This document shows positions 56,604-64,000 of a stretch of DNA of 64,000 nucleotides, piece after piece (positions within the stretch are counted from its first letter, which is position 1; every line of letters starts with the position of its first letter). Source of the DNA: MGIIb-O1 sp002457595 (GTDB lineage: Archaea > Thermoplasmatota > Poseidoniia > Poseidoniales > Thalassarchaeaceae); assembly GCA_045568115.1 (NCBI GenBank), contig JBJLBO010000005.1:124001-188000 (forward strand). The letters are read 5' to 3'. Made by a program: the position numbers and the translations under genes. Below the pieces are notes generated by a model. That model was not told where the DNA came from, did no database searches, and was given only the letters and a program-made list of their open reading frames with translations.

Positions 56604-57131
56604 TCACTCCTCCACTATGGTGAGTCCAAAGTGTTCCTTGAACCACTCTTTAGACTCGTCCTTGCCCACTCGGTGGTCCATACCCACCTTGGCGCTACGT
56701 CGGCGACGACGTGACACCCTGTGACCGGGGCGTTCGAGTACAATATTGATGTCCATTCCGAAGATTCCTATATCTGGATCATACTTCTGTTCAGGGAAAT
56801 CTGTGTAGTCGGCTATGCCGAAAGAAAGATTTCCTGATTGGTCAAAGTTGTATCCAGGCAATGTGTTCTCACGAACCCAAAATGCATCCTTTAGGAATAA
56901 CTGAATTTTCTCTGATTCCCTCATAGTAACCTTACAACCAATAGGAGCACCAAGACGAGTACCTAGATCACGGTTTGTGGACTTGGAAATTGTTCGAATC
57001 GACGTCATTCCAGTTAGTAACTCAAGAACTCTCTCAGCTAGTTGTAGACGTGCACCGCCTTCACCAACACCGATATTTACAGTGACCTTAGAGATTGTTG
57101 GCGTCAACATTGGATTTGCATTCTGACTCAT
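56604..57131 (-). CDS. rpl5: ribosomal protein uL5
   Basis: 175 residues. NPMLTPTISKVTVNIGVGEGG opening (excerpt PTISKVTVNIGVGEG), RDLGTRLGAPIGCKVTMRES in the middle and DIGIFGMDINIVLERPGHRV at the end. 5S rRNA and P-site tRNA contact. Overlaps eS4 by four bases. Confidence 0.95.
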   Translation of the reverse strand: MSQNANPMLTPTISKVTVNIGVGEGGARLQLAERVLELLTGMTSIRTISKSTNRDLGTRLGAPIGCKVTMRESEKIQLFLKDAFWVRENTLPGYNFDQSGNLSFGIADYTDFPEQKYDPDIGIFGMDINIVLERPGHRVSRRRRRSAKVGMDHRVGKDESKEWFKEHFGLTIVEE

Positions 57132-57826
57132 GCAGATTCCTCCAATGGAAGGTCCTTTTGCGAACCAATGATGAAAACATAATCAGCAATAGTGCCGAAG
57201 TTTTCGAATTGAACTTCATTTGCCTTGGATGAGCGCTTGATATCTCTAGAAACAACCTTAGCAGTTGTTCCAATGTGACTTCCGCCTGTAAGGTAGGCTA
57301 GTGTTCCTTCAGAAAATGCATGATGTACGGAGACCTCTTGTGTTGGAAGAGAAAGAACTAGTGTATCTCCTGAATTGTATTGATTTGCGTCATCGACTGT
57401 GATGTTGCGTCCATCATGCAGGTGTACCTGCGTCTTTCCACCACGGATTGTTGACTTGCCTGTCACTCTGCATAGTTTAGTGGCAGCTGACTTGTCTGAA
57501 ATTGAGCGATATCGAAGTTTACCATTTTGGTCGAGAATACATCGATAACTATCCTCACCAACTGTCAGAACATCCATCAGTCCAACTCCTCGGCCCGCAT
57601 CAGTTTCAACTCTTCCATCGACGAGAACTTTACGAGTAGCTAGCATTCGCTTAGCTTCTCTCTGGCTATGTGCAAGTTCCATGACATCTCTCAGAATTAC
57701 ACCAAGAGGCATACACATCTCATCACTATGGCCACCTGGATTTGGTTTTTGGACCCAAATATCAGTCTTACGAGTAAGTGGCCAACTTCGTGGCATTGTT
57801 AATCTCTTCATGTGACTGCTGCTCAT
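57128..57826 (-). CDS. rps4e: ribosomal protein eS4
   Basis: 232 residues, archaeal/eukaryotic S4e. HMKRLTMPRSWPLTRKTDIW at the N-terminus, then an S4 RNA-binding domain (SQREAKRMLATRKVLVDGRV) and the KOW-like C-terminal part (GGSHIGTTAKVVSRDIKR). Confidence 0.95.
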   Translation of the reverse strand: MSSSHMKRLTMPRSWPLTRKTDIWVQKPNPGGHSDEMCMPLGVILRDVMELAHSQREAKRMLATRKVLVDGRVETDAGRGVGLMDVLTVGEDSYRCILDQNGKLRYRSISDKSAATKLCRVTGKSTIRGGKTQVHLHDGRNITVDDANQYNSGDTLVLSLPTQEVSVHHAFSEGTLAYLTGGSHIGTTAKVVSRDIKRSSKANEVQFENFGTIADYVFIIGSQKDLPLEESA

Positions 57827-58260
57827 TGATCAGCACCTCCGTTAGAACGTTCAACGATGCTCTTTCTTCGTAGAGGATCTGCATCATTTAATTTAGTGAC
57901 AATTAAGTTTGAGGGGTGAAGAGGAACTGCCTCTTCCTTTCCATCAGCAGTAGTTTTTGTGACGCCATCAACAAAGACAATTCCTTTCTTAGTATCGACA
58001 CTAGCAATGGTGGATTTAACTCCAGCACGACCACGACTCTGACCTAATCTCTTGCCACGTGAATCTGTTTTGACACTATTTGGGAATCCAAAGTCTCCGC
58101 GAAGAACTTCAACAGTATCGCCCACTCTTACAGTTACTGAGCGGACTGACTGAAGTTCAGGATCGTCTGTTATTAGACGCGCGCGCATTCTCTTGCGAAG
58201 GACGTGAATTGGAGCATCGGTCTGAGCCTGACGCTGTTTTCCTGCTTTCTTACTTACCAT
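57823..58260 (-). CDS. rpl24: ribosomal protein uL24
   Basis: 145 residues with a KOW motif (VRVGDTVEVLRGDFGFPNSV) and VPLHPSNLIVTKLNDADPLR near the end. MRARLITDDPELQSVRSVTV is typical of archaeal L24. Assembly initiator on 23S rRNA; overlaps eS4 by four bases. Confidence 0.95.
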   Translation of the reverse strand: MVSKKAGKQRQAQTDAPIHVLRKRMRARLITDDPELQSVRSVTVRVGDTVEVLRGDFGFPNSVKTDSRGKRLGQSRGRAGVKSTIASVDTKKGIVFVDGVTKTTADGKEEAVPLHPSNLIVTKLNDADPLRRKSIVERSNGGADQ

Positions 58261-58268
58261 TCTAACAC

Positions 58269-58667
58269 CTACACTATTTGTTTCGCTGTTGCAGCGATTC
58301 TAGGCCAGCGCTCTGCCGCTTCACGGCTTACTGGACCCTTGATATCGGAACCCTTGACTTCACCACGCTCGTTGGTAATGACACAGGCATTATCCTCAAA
58401 TTGAACCCAAGTTCCGTCAACGCGACGGAAAGGACGTCTTTGGCGAACAATTACTGCATTGAATATCTGACGACGGGTTTCAGGAGTACCTCGACGTACG
58501 GTTACGCGGATCATATCACCTACGCCACCCGCAGGATATCTGCGAGCCACACCACCTTTTTTCAGGACAGTGATTAGTTGAACGACCTTTGCACCGGTGT
58601 TGTCCACACAGTCCATTCTGGCCATGCTTGGAAGACCTGCGGTTGAATTTCCTGCAATTCCCCTCAT
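58269..58667 (-). CDS. rpl14: ribosomal protein uL14
   Basis: 132 residues. MDCVDNTGAKVVQLITVLK and GVGDMIRVTVRRGTPETR are signatures; ends with GPVSREAAERWPRIAATAK. Four-base overlap with uS17 before it. Confidence 0.96.
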   Translation of the reverse strand: MRGIAGNSTAGLPSMARMDCVDNTGAKVVQLITVLKKGGVARRYPAGGVGDMIRVTVRRGTPETRRQIFNAVIVRQRRPFRRVDGTWVQFEDNACVITNERGEVKGSDIKGPVSREAAERWPRIAATAKQIV

Positions 58668-58996
58668 TCAACTTCCCCCTTCTCAATTACGCAGAATTTT
58701 ACAGTCTTCGATAGTGGCCTACATTCCATTATTCGGACACGTTCTCCACTAGAGACCTCACCAAGACAAGATGGAAGATGAGCTGCATATCGGCGAGTTC
58801 TCTTCTCGTATCGTTCATACTTCTTCATGTAGCGAGTGACTTCTCTTTCAACAATAATTGAATTTGTCATTCCTAAGGAAGATACAGTTCCTTCGATAAT
58901 CTGACCGCGTACCCTCAAGCTCCCATAGAATGGACAATTCTGGTCTCCATCCCATTCACCCTCTGGTGTACTGACATCTACTCCAATATCTTTCAT
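58664..58996 (-). CDS. rps17: ribosomal protein uS17
   Basis: 110 residues from ATG 58996 (MKDIGVDVST), with GGAGGA upstream; the longer frame from 59062 overlaps the RNase P gene and is not used. CPFYGSLRVRGQIIEGTVSS, RYEKRTRRYAAHLPSC and GERVRIMECRPLSKTVKF are family motifs. Confidence 0.95.
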   Translation of the reverse strand: MKDIGVDVSTPEGEWDGDQNCPFYGSLRVRGQIIEGTVSSLGMTNSIIVEREVTRYMKKYERYEKRTRRYAAHLPSCLGEVSSGERVRIMECRPLSKTVKFCVIEKGEVE

Positions 58997-58997
58997 T

Positions 58998-59255
58998 TCA
59001 GTTCCTCCTGTATCTTCGGTTAATTCTGTCCTCTGGACGTTGTGTAACGGATGCTCCATCAATAACGTCCTTATCAGAATCTATGGTGAATGTGATGACA
59101 TCTTTAGGCAGAGTTAAGATTCCAGAAATTGTACGGACTCGCAGGGTTCTGCGAGTTTCTTCAACAATCATTCCAGATACTCCGACCAATGTTGGATCCT
59201 TACTCTCAACAACGCTAATGTTTCGAGCCAACCAAGGTGCATGATAGAGATTCAT
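58998..59255 (-). CDS. rnp1: RNase P protein subunit p29 (Pop4)
   Basis: 85 residues, archaeal Rpp29 Sm-like barrel. GVSGMIVEETRRTLRVRTIS and LPKDVITFTI are the core. Partner of the RNase P RNA in tRNA 5' processing. Always located here in many archaeal operons; stop two bases before uS17. Confidence 0.93.
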   Translation of the reverse strand: MNLYHAPWLARNISVVESKDPTLVGVSGMIVEETRRTLRVRTISGILTLPKDVITFTIDSDKDVIDGASVTQRPEDRINRRYRRN

Positions 59256-59555
59256 TCAGCGCACCTCCACTTGGTATCCATTCTGTTCGAGAACTTTAGC
59301 AACACGCTTCTTGTGTTCGCCTTGGAGTTCTATAGTTCGGCCTTTCACAGTGCCTCCACTAGCGCAAGCACCTTTCAGGAGCTTGGCAAGCTTACCAATG
59401 TCGATTGCAGAATCATCGATTCCTTCAACAATAGTAACCATCTTTCCATACCTCCTTCTTACAGTTGAAATTATTGCTTTTTGTTGTTCCTTTGCTATTT
59501 CTTGGCATATGCATAATTCATCAGGTAAACCACATAGATTGCAAATGCCAGCCAT
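59256..59555 (-). CDS. sui1: translation initiation factor aIF1 (SUI1)
   Basis: 99 residues. N-terminal zinc-like knuckle CNLC and CIC (C5, C8, C15, C17), then the SUI1 fold: RRRYGKMVTIVEGID, KLLKGACASGGTVKGRTIEL and GEHKKRVAKVLEQNGY. Monitors start codon choice on the small subunit. Confidence 0.95.
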   Translation of the reverse strand: MAGICNLCGLPDELCICQEIAKEQQKAIISTVRRRYGKMVTIVEGIDDSAIDIGKLAKLLKGACASGGTVKGRTIELQGEHKKRVAKVLEQNGYQVEVR

Positions 59556-59561
59556 TCAATT

Positions 59562-59765
59562 CTACTCCTTAGTCTCCTCAGACATCTTAGTTAGAAGTCG
59601 GGCTATGGTTCGACGAGTTTGTTTGTAAGCACCAGCATCGGAGGAAGAACCTCCAAGAGCCTGTTGAGCACGAAGTTGCAAAAGCTCTTCCTTCAGTTCA
59701 AGAAGTCGGCGCTCCCTTTGCTCAGGGTTCATCTGATCGATGTCGCGTGATTTGATGTGTGTCAT
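59562..59765 (-). CDS. rpl29: ribosomal protein uL29
   Basis: 67 residues, two-helix protein: MNPEQRERRLLELKEELLQL and TRRTIARLLTKMSEE. Located between uS3 and SUI1 as usual; overlaps uS3 by four bases. Confidence 0.94.
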   Translation of the reverse strand: MTHIKSRDIDQMNPEQRERRLLELKEELLQLRAQQALGGSSSDAGAYKQTRRTIARLLTKMSEETKE

Positions 59766-60616
59766 TCGCCACCCTCCTCAGAACCTTCTTCGACTTCGAC
59801 TGTTTCAACTACTTCTTCAGCATCTTCAGTTTCGATTTCAACATCCGCTTCTTCTGCAGCAGCCTCAATCTCGGCCATCTTCTCAACGACATTGTCGGCG
59901 ACTTCTTTGGCATCTGTCTGAGCAGCCTCATCGACTACTGGAGCCTCGGGCTCCTCATCTGGGATTTCTAACATCGAGACTTCTTCGATTGGACCAAGGC
60001 CAGATTCGGCACGATCTTGTATGCTAATTTCGTGGGGTAACTTGACACCAGGGCGCATAATACGGACTGTACAACCAATAGTTCCAAGTTTCTTAACCGC
60101 AGTAGCAAATCCTTCATCCATGAATTCTAGAGCAGTTTCGCCACAGAACTTGATGTGCCCCTTCTGGAATTTCTGAACTCGATGACGAGCACCTGAAATC
60201 TTTCCACTGAGAATAATCAAGCAGCCTCGGGCACCGGCATCCATAATGTTCTGTGAAGTGCTGTGTCCAGCTCGGCGGAAGAACCAACCGCGCTCAAGTG
60301 AAGAAGCAAGTCGGCTGGCCATAACTTGAGCATTAAGACGAGGTTCCTCTATTTCGTTGACTTCCAAACGAGGTTTGTCAAGATTAAAGTCCTCTTGTAA
60401 ACGGCGCTGGAGTTCGTGAATTACTTTTCCACGTCGACCAATTACTCGACCGACTTGTTCTGCTTGTAGTGTTACTTTTGTGCCCTCAGGAGTTCGGTTA
60501 AACTCAAGGCCTCCAAATCCAGCACGCTCGGTTTCTCTAAGAAGAAATTCACGTACTAATTGACGCTCAATATTTCGGTGAATGATGTTACGAACGGTAT
60601 TTGTTTTACTCATCAT
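59762..60616 (-). CDS. rps3: ribosomal protein uS3 with acidic C-terminal tail
   Basis: 284 residues from ATG 60616 with AGGTGA upstream; the frame from 60664 overlaps uL22. KH domain GRRGKVIHELQRRLQEDF, then ERGWFFRRAGHSTSQNIMDAGARG (shortened) and GCTVRIMRPGVKLPHEISIQ. The last 70 residues or so are highly acidic (EEADVEIETEDAEEVVETVE and more), an extension beyond the conserved S3. Confidence 0.95.
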   Translation of the reverse strand: MMSKTNTVRNIIHRNIERQLVREFLLRETERAGFGGLEFNRTPEGTKVTLQAEQVGRVIGRRGKVIHELQRRLQEDFNLDKPRLEVNEIEEPRLNAQVMASRLASSLERGWFFRRAGHSTSQNIMDAGARGCLIILSGKISGARHRVQKFQKGHIKFCGETALEFMDEGFATAVKKLGTIGCTVRIMRPGVKLPHEISIQDRAESGLGPIEEVSMLEIPDEEPEAPVVDEAAQTDAKEVADNVVEKMAEIEAAAEEADVEIETEDAEEVVETVEVEEGSEEGGE

Positions 60617-60623
60617 ATTCACC

Positions 60624-61148
60624 TCAGAATTCGTCCTCTTCCTCTTCCTCACCGAAGTGCTCAAGGAAAATCTCTAGATTGATTTGGTAGTGATTCTTCG
60701 GAGTTGCACGGCCCTGCGCACGAGGCTTCCATCCAGAATGGACCTGGCCTCGGTGAGCAGCACAGTGAGTTATCACCATATCTTCTGCATCGATTGTATC
60801 ATAGCGTTGACGAGCATTTTCCATAGCGCTGTTAATGAGTTTGATGAAAACCTTGGATGCCTTGTTAGGGAATTTTCCAGGACCCATCTTACCCTTCCTG
60901 TGTCCGGCCATTGTGTTTCCACCCTTGCCCTTACGGGAACGTCGAGTGTATGGGATTGCTTTCTTTTGTACAATTACCATCTCAAGGTACTCGATAGCCT
61001 CAACACAATTCATTCCACGCAGGAATTTAGCGATTTGATAGCAATGCTTGTGATGTACGTCAACATTTACTGCACGTGCAGTTGAGAGGTATGAACCCTC
61101 GAGCAATTGTGTGTATCCAGATTGTGGTTTTCCTGATATCCTACTCAT
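60624..61148 (-). CDS. rpl22: ribosomal protein uL22
   Basis: 174 residues from ATG 61148 (MSRISGKPQSG), GAGGTGAG upstream. HKHCYQIAKFLRGMNCVEAI and CAAHRGQVHSGWKPRAQGRA are signatures, with the acidic end EEEEDEF. Lines the peptide exit tunnel. Confidence 0.95.
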   Translation of the reverse strand: MSRISGKPQSGYTQLLEGSYLSTARAVNVDVHHKHCYQIAKFLRGMNCVEAIEYLEMVIVQKKAIPYTRRSRKGKGGNTMAGHRKGKMGPGKFPNKASKVFIKLINSAMENARQRYDTIDAEDMVITHCAAHRGQVHSGWKPRAQGRATPKNHYQINLEIFLEHFGEEEEEDEF

Positions 61149-61158
61149 CTTTCTCACC

Positions 61159-61659
61159 TCACTTTAGCGCCACGTGCTTACTCGAACGAGTAGCACCCAC
61201 ACCAGGTCCGGTGTGCGTAACTGACCGACGAGTAGGAGCAAACTCTCCCAATGCATGTCCTATCATTTCAGGAATAATTTCTATTTTGACAAAGTCACGA
61301 CCATTGTGTACGCCTACAGTAGTACCAACCATCTCTGGGAGAATATACATGCCACGACAGTGTGTTTTGACAATCTTGGATCCTTCATTATTTCGCACCT
61401 TCTCTAGGAAATGCTCGCACTCCTCGGAAAGTCCACGAGATAGTGACCTCTTTGCACGAGAGGGCATAAGTGTGGCAATGCATGGTGCCTCAGGTTGATC
61501 CTCAGGAGGATAAAGTGGTAAAGCGCTGAGCTCATCCATTGTCATTCCACGCCAAAGGAATTCTTTCTTACGGCGCTCAGCAATAGTTGAACGACGCTTG
61601 CGTGCCTGACGACGAGCAAGCTTTGGTGAGCGGAAAACCTTCTTTGATCTACGTGCCAT
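61159..61659 (-). CDS. rps19: ribosomal protein uS19
   Basis: 166 residues. C-terminal core: GMYILPEMVGTTVGVHNGRD, EIIPEMIGHALGEFAPTRRS and SVTHTGPGVGATRSSKHVAL. The N-terminal 30 residues are very basic (KVFRSPKLARRQARKRRST). Head of the 30S subunit. Confidence 0.95.
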   Translation of the reverse strand: MARRSKKVFRSPKLARRQARKRRSTIAERRKKEFLWRGMTMDELSALPLYPPEDQPEAPCIATLMPSRAKRSLSRGLSEECEHFLEKVRNNEGSKIVKTHCRGMYILPEMVGTTVGVHNGRDFVKIEIIPEMIGHALGEFAPTRRSVTHTGPGVGATRSSKHVALK

Positions 61660-61669
61660 TTTTCACACC

Positions 61670-62386
61670 TCACTGTTCCCTTGTCCTTCCGCGACCAGTT
61701 CGGCTCGGAGCAATATGTCCAACCTTCTGTCCAGGAGGAGCATTACGGCTAACCGAATTCGGTCCGTGGACAGCCTGGTGATTTCCACCACCATGAGGGT
61801 GGTCGACTGGGTTCATTGCAACACCGCTGACTGTTGGGTATAGTTTTCCTCGAGCCTTTGCACGATAATGTGCTGCGCCAGCCTTCATCAGAGGTTTCTC
61901 AGTTCGTCCATGACCTCCAAGGACACCAATTGTGGCCCTACAGGAGGCAGGTAGTTCCTTGAGAGAACCACTTGGGAGACGAACTCTTACTTTGTCCCCC
62001 ATTCGAGTTTCAAGAGTTGCTGAATTACCACCGGAACGAGCAAATTTACCACCGTCGCCCGGTCGACACTCAACATTAGAAATTGGAGTTCCTTCTGGAA
62101 TTTCAGAGAGGTTTGTGACATTTCCTGGTCTAAGACTGACATTTTCACCAAATGCAAGTTCCTGACCAATGGATACTCCCTCTGGCGCAGCAATATGAGC
62201 TATGGTTCCATCCTCAAACTTCACGCGCGCGAGAGGAGCGGTGTGAGCTGCACTGTGAACAAGATCGGTTACTTCACCCATCTTCTCACTAACGCGAGGA
62301 AGGCGATTAGCAGCAGGGAATCTGTGGCTTGATACGCGATTCTTTGGACTTGAACCGCGACGTTGTGATCGTGTACGCTTACCCAT
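61670..62386 (-). CDS. rpl2: ribosomal protein uL2
   Basis: 238 residues, archaeal size. HIAAPEGVSIGQELAFGENV, GDGGKFARSGGNSATLETR and the peptidyl-transferase-facing motif NPVDHPHGGGNHQAVHGPNS. Core of 50S. Confidence 0.96.
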   Translation of the reverse strand: MGKRTRSQRRGSSPKNRVSSHRFPAANRLPRVSEKMGEVTDLVHSAAHTAPLARVKFEDGTIAHIAAPEGVSIGQELAFGENVSLRPGNVTNLSEIPEGTPISNVECRPGDGGKFARSGGNSATLETRMGDKVRVRLPSGSLKELPASCRATIGVLGGHGRTEKPLMKAGAAHYRAKARGKLYPTVSGVAMNPVDHPHGGGNHQAVHGPNSVSRNAPPGQKVGHIAPSRTGRGRTREQ

Positions 62387-62398
62387 AATATCACCTCA

Positions 62399-62689
62399 TC
62401 AGAATGCTCCAAGTTTGAGCGATGCCTCCTCTGCATCGTAACCTTCAGCAAGACGCACGGATGCATGCTTGCCAGTAATCGTAATCTTTGTGTTGACCTT
62501 CGCAACTTGAACATCTAGAAGTTCCTCAACAGCCGCCTTAATCTGAGCCTTAGTTGACTCACGGCGGACTATGAATTCAATTCGGTTGTTGTTCTCACGG
62601 TAAACGCCTTCTGCATCGGCAATACGACGTGCCTCAAGAGTCTTCTCAGTAATCCAAGGCATCTTAATTACGCTGTACGGATCAACCAT
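62399..62689 (-). CDS. rpl23: ribosomal protein uL23
   Basis: 96 residues from ATG 62689 (MVDPYSVIKMPW), after the uL4 stop. PWITEKTLEARRIADAEGVY and FIVRRESTKAQIKAAVEELL are the family motifs. Docking site for SRP at the exit tunnel. Confidence 0.94.
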   Translation of the reverse strand: MVDPYSVIKMPWITEKTLEARRIADAEGVYRENNNRIEFIVRRESTKAQIKAAVEELLDVQVAKVNTKITITGKHASVRLAEGYDAEEASLKLGAF

Positions 62690-62694
62690 GAAAA

Positions 62695-63573
62695 TCACTC
62701 CATTGCTCCTATTGCAGCCTTGGTCCAAACTGTAAGACGACCTGCGTCGCCGCCTGGTGCTAAATCCTCAGCAGAGATATCCTTGGCTGCGACAACATCC
62801 ACACCCGGGACATTCCTAGCAGCCTTAGCAAGACCATCAGTCTGTGCAACCACAAGAAGGATACTCTTTGGAGAGCGGTATTTTCTTCCACGCATTGTAC
62901 CTTTACCTGCACGAATGTTTCGCCCATCACGAGCTCGGTCAAGATCTGAGCCAAGCCCTAGTCCTTCCATCATAGCAACGAACTTGCGTGTTGAATACTG
63001 AAGTGGCATAGACTCGATATCGTACTTTTCGTCGCCCTCATCACGAGACTCGATATATCCATCGATGATAATAGGGAATCTTAGATTTTCGTCAAATCGA
63101 TGACCACGGGCTGCGACAATTTCTGAATTGGCAGTAGCAGCAATTGCAGAATTACGAGCAAGGGAGTTTTCCTTACTGTTAATCTTCTGTGTCCAGTCCT
63201 TGGCAACCATAGGGCCATGAGCTCGACGGCCACCTCGAGTGCGAGGGTCTTGGGCACCAGTACGCTGTCCTGCCTTACGCATAATTCGAGCGACACCTCG
63301 GCCCTTACCCCACCATTCAACTGAATGCTTCATCCCAGGTTGCGGAGCTCTCTTACCATCATGTTCCCTGTGACCGTATGCTTGACGACGATTTGCACGA
63401 GATGCTAGAACTGCTCGACGAATAAGATCCTCTCTGACTTCTGATTCGAAGACATCAGGGAGAGCAATAGCCTTGCCATCTTTCACGGCTACTGTGTAGT
63501 ACTCGGCGAGAAGACCTGCGTCCATCTCTTCTTGTTCTACTGTGTTGACCAAATTGTAGGACTTTGTCTTCAT
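62695..63573 (-). CDS. rpl4: ribosomal protein uL4
   Basis: 292 residues. DGKAIALPDVFESEVREDLI, then the tunnel loop GMKHSVEWWGKGRGVARIMR and KAGQRTGAQDPRTRGGRRAH. The C-terminal half has KSILLVVAQTDGLAKAARNV. About 25 residues precede the usual start; MDAGLLAEYYTVAVKDG is a possible second start, but GGGAGTGTGA sits ahead of ATG 63573. Confidence 0.94.
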   Translation of the reverse strand: MKTKSYNLVNTVEQEEMDAGLLAEYYTVAVKDGKAIALPDVFESEVREDLIRRAVLASRANRRQAYGHREHDGKRAPQPGMKHSVEWWGKGRGVARIMRKAGQRTGAQDPRTRGGRRAHGPMVAKDWTQKINSKENSLARNSAIAATANSEIVAARGHRFDENLRFPIIIDGYIESRDEGDEKYDIESMPLQYSTRKFVAMMEGLGLGSDLDRARDGRNIRAGKGTMRGRKYRSPKSILLVVAQTDGLAKAARNVPGVDVVAAKDISAEDLAPGGDAGRLTVWTKAAIGAME

Positions 63574-63577
63574 TTAA

Positions 63578-64000
63578 TCACACTCCCTGCTTACTCGAGG
63601 TACTGACGTAGGTCAACTGAACCTCGTGAGTACTAGACTTAGGGCGAACCGCGTCCCTGAAGCGCAGAAGGCGCTTGGCTGGGCCCGGTAGGCTACCTTG
63701 GATTATCATGTAAGGATTGGAGACTTCACCGTAATGAAGGAAGCCTCCTGCTGGAGTTACATCTGACTCCTCTGAATTTGATATACGTAGGACACGCTTG
63801 TTGAGTTCTGTTCTCTGGTGGTATCCCATTTGACCTGCTTGACGAATAGTCTTCCTGACATAGCCTGTTCCGAAGTCACCCATGTTTCCTATTTGTCGGC
63901 GACGCTTGCTGTTTTTGTGAGATAGCAACTTGACACCGAATCGCTTGATGACACCTTGCCAGCCCTTGCCCTTAGTAATTCCAACAACGTCAATTTCCTG
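63578..64000 (-). CDS. rpl3: ribosomal protein uL3, 5' part beyond window
   Basis: Only the C-terminal 140 residues are present; the frame is open through the window end (QEIDVVGITKGKGWQGVIKR at the edge). NKRVLRISNSEESDVTPAGG and NPYMIIQGSLPGPAKRLLRF are L3 motifs. First visible gene of the operon. Confidence 0.94.
   Translation of the reverse strand, partial: QEIDVVGITKGKGWQGVIKRFGVKLLSHKNSKRRRQIGNMGDFGTGYVRKTIRQAGQMGYHQRTELNKRVLRISNSEESDVTPAGGFLHYGEVSNPYMIIQGSLPGPAKRLLRFRDAVRPKSSTHEVQLTYVSTSSKQGV

Noticed and set aside
59740..61085. Long plus-strand frames opposite uS3 and uL22
   Set aside because: They lie antisense to clear ribosomal genes and show low-complexity Leu/Gln or Ser-rich translations typical of shadows.

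Overview
The window looks like a piece of a marine Thermoplasmata-related euryarchaeon, most likely Marine Group II (Candidatus Poseidoniales). Several features support this. There is an archaeal S10/spc/alpha-type ribosomal superoperon with eukaryote-like proteins (eS4, eL19, eL32, RNase P p29, SUI1). Archaeal translation genes are present (aRF1, aIF2-beta, class I LysRS, Trm56, NOG1-like GTPase). The 16S rRNA gene stands alone with no 23S next to it, as in Thermoplasmata. Many bacterial-type metabolic and transport genes are mixed in. The genus-level assignment is an inference; no database comparison was possible.

Layout. Positions 1-5.2 kb hold the end of a dihydrolipoamide dehydrogenase gene, then lipB, a class V aminotransferase, a UbiX-like flavin prenyltransferase and a SAP-domain, membrane-anchored M28 peptidase. 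Positions 5.2-16.2 kb are mostly informational and nucleotide genes: peroxiredoxin, argS, prf1, UMP kinase, small zinc-ribbon proteins, NOG1-like GTPase, pterin dehydratase, a 2Fe-2S ferredoxin, aIF2-beta, dUTPase, a GfcR-like regulator and lysS. Positions 16.2-24.2 kb carry carB-carA-trm56-membrane protein on the minus strand, then folP and a TraB-family membrane protein on the plus strand. Positions 24.2-28.4 kb hold a two-gene molybdopterin oxidoreductase module (FeS-NrfD fusion plus catalytic subunit) with distinctly more G/C-rich codon use. It is followed by two DUF2061 genes and the 3' relic of a third. Positions 29.2-38.8 kb carry a thiolase, flotillin plus NfeD-like partner, small membrane proteins, an ABC exporter, a lipoprotein, NAD kinase, a thioesterase and an MscS channel.

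Positions 38.8-48.1 kb, all on the minus strand, carry two ABC uptake systems. One is a general amino-acid transporter (AapJQMP-like, with permeases that have long extra membrane regions). The other is a phosphonate/phosphite-type transporter (PhnDCE-like). Positions 48.2-50.1 kb hold the 16S rRNA gene with its promoter, a structured leader and a UUCG-loop terminator. Positions 50.2-64.0 kb are the ribosomal superoperon, transcribed toward lower coordinates from uL3 (cut by the window end) to secY, with overlaps of a few bases between many genes.

The most unusual items are: a SAP domain fused to ribosomal protein eL32 that closely resembles the SAP domain of the membrane peptidase; a SecY with about four extra N-terminal membrane helices; the molybdoenzyme module with no Tat signal; the oversized amino-acid permeases; a perfect palindrome that would hide the mscS ribosome binding site; and a 69-bp direct repeat that is a relic of a DUF2061 gene. 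No CRISPR array, transposase gene or tRNA gene was seen.
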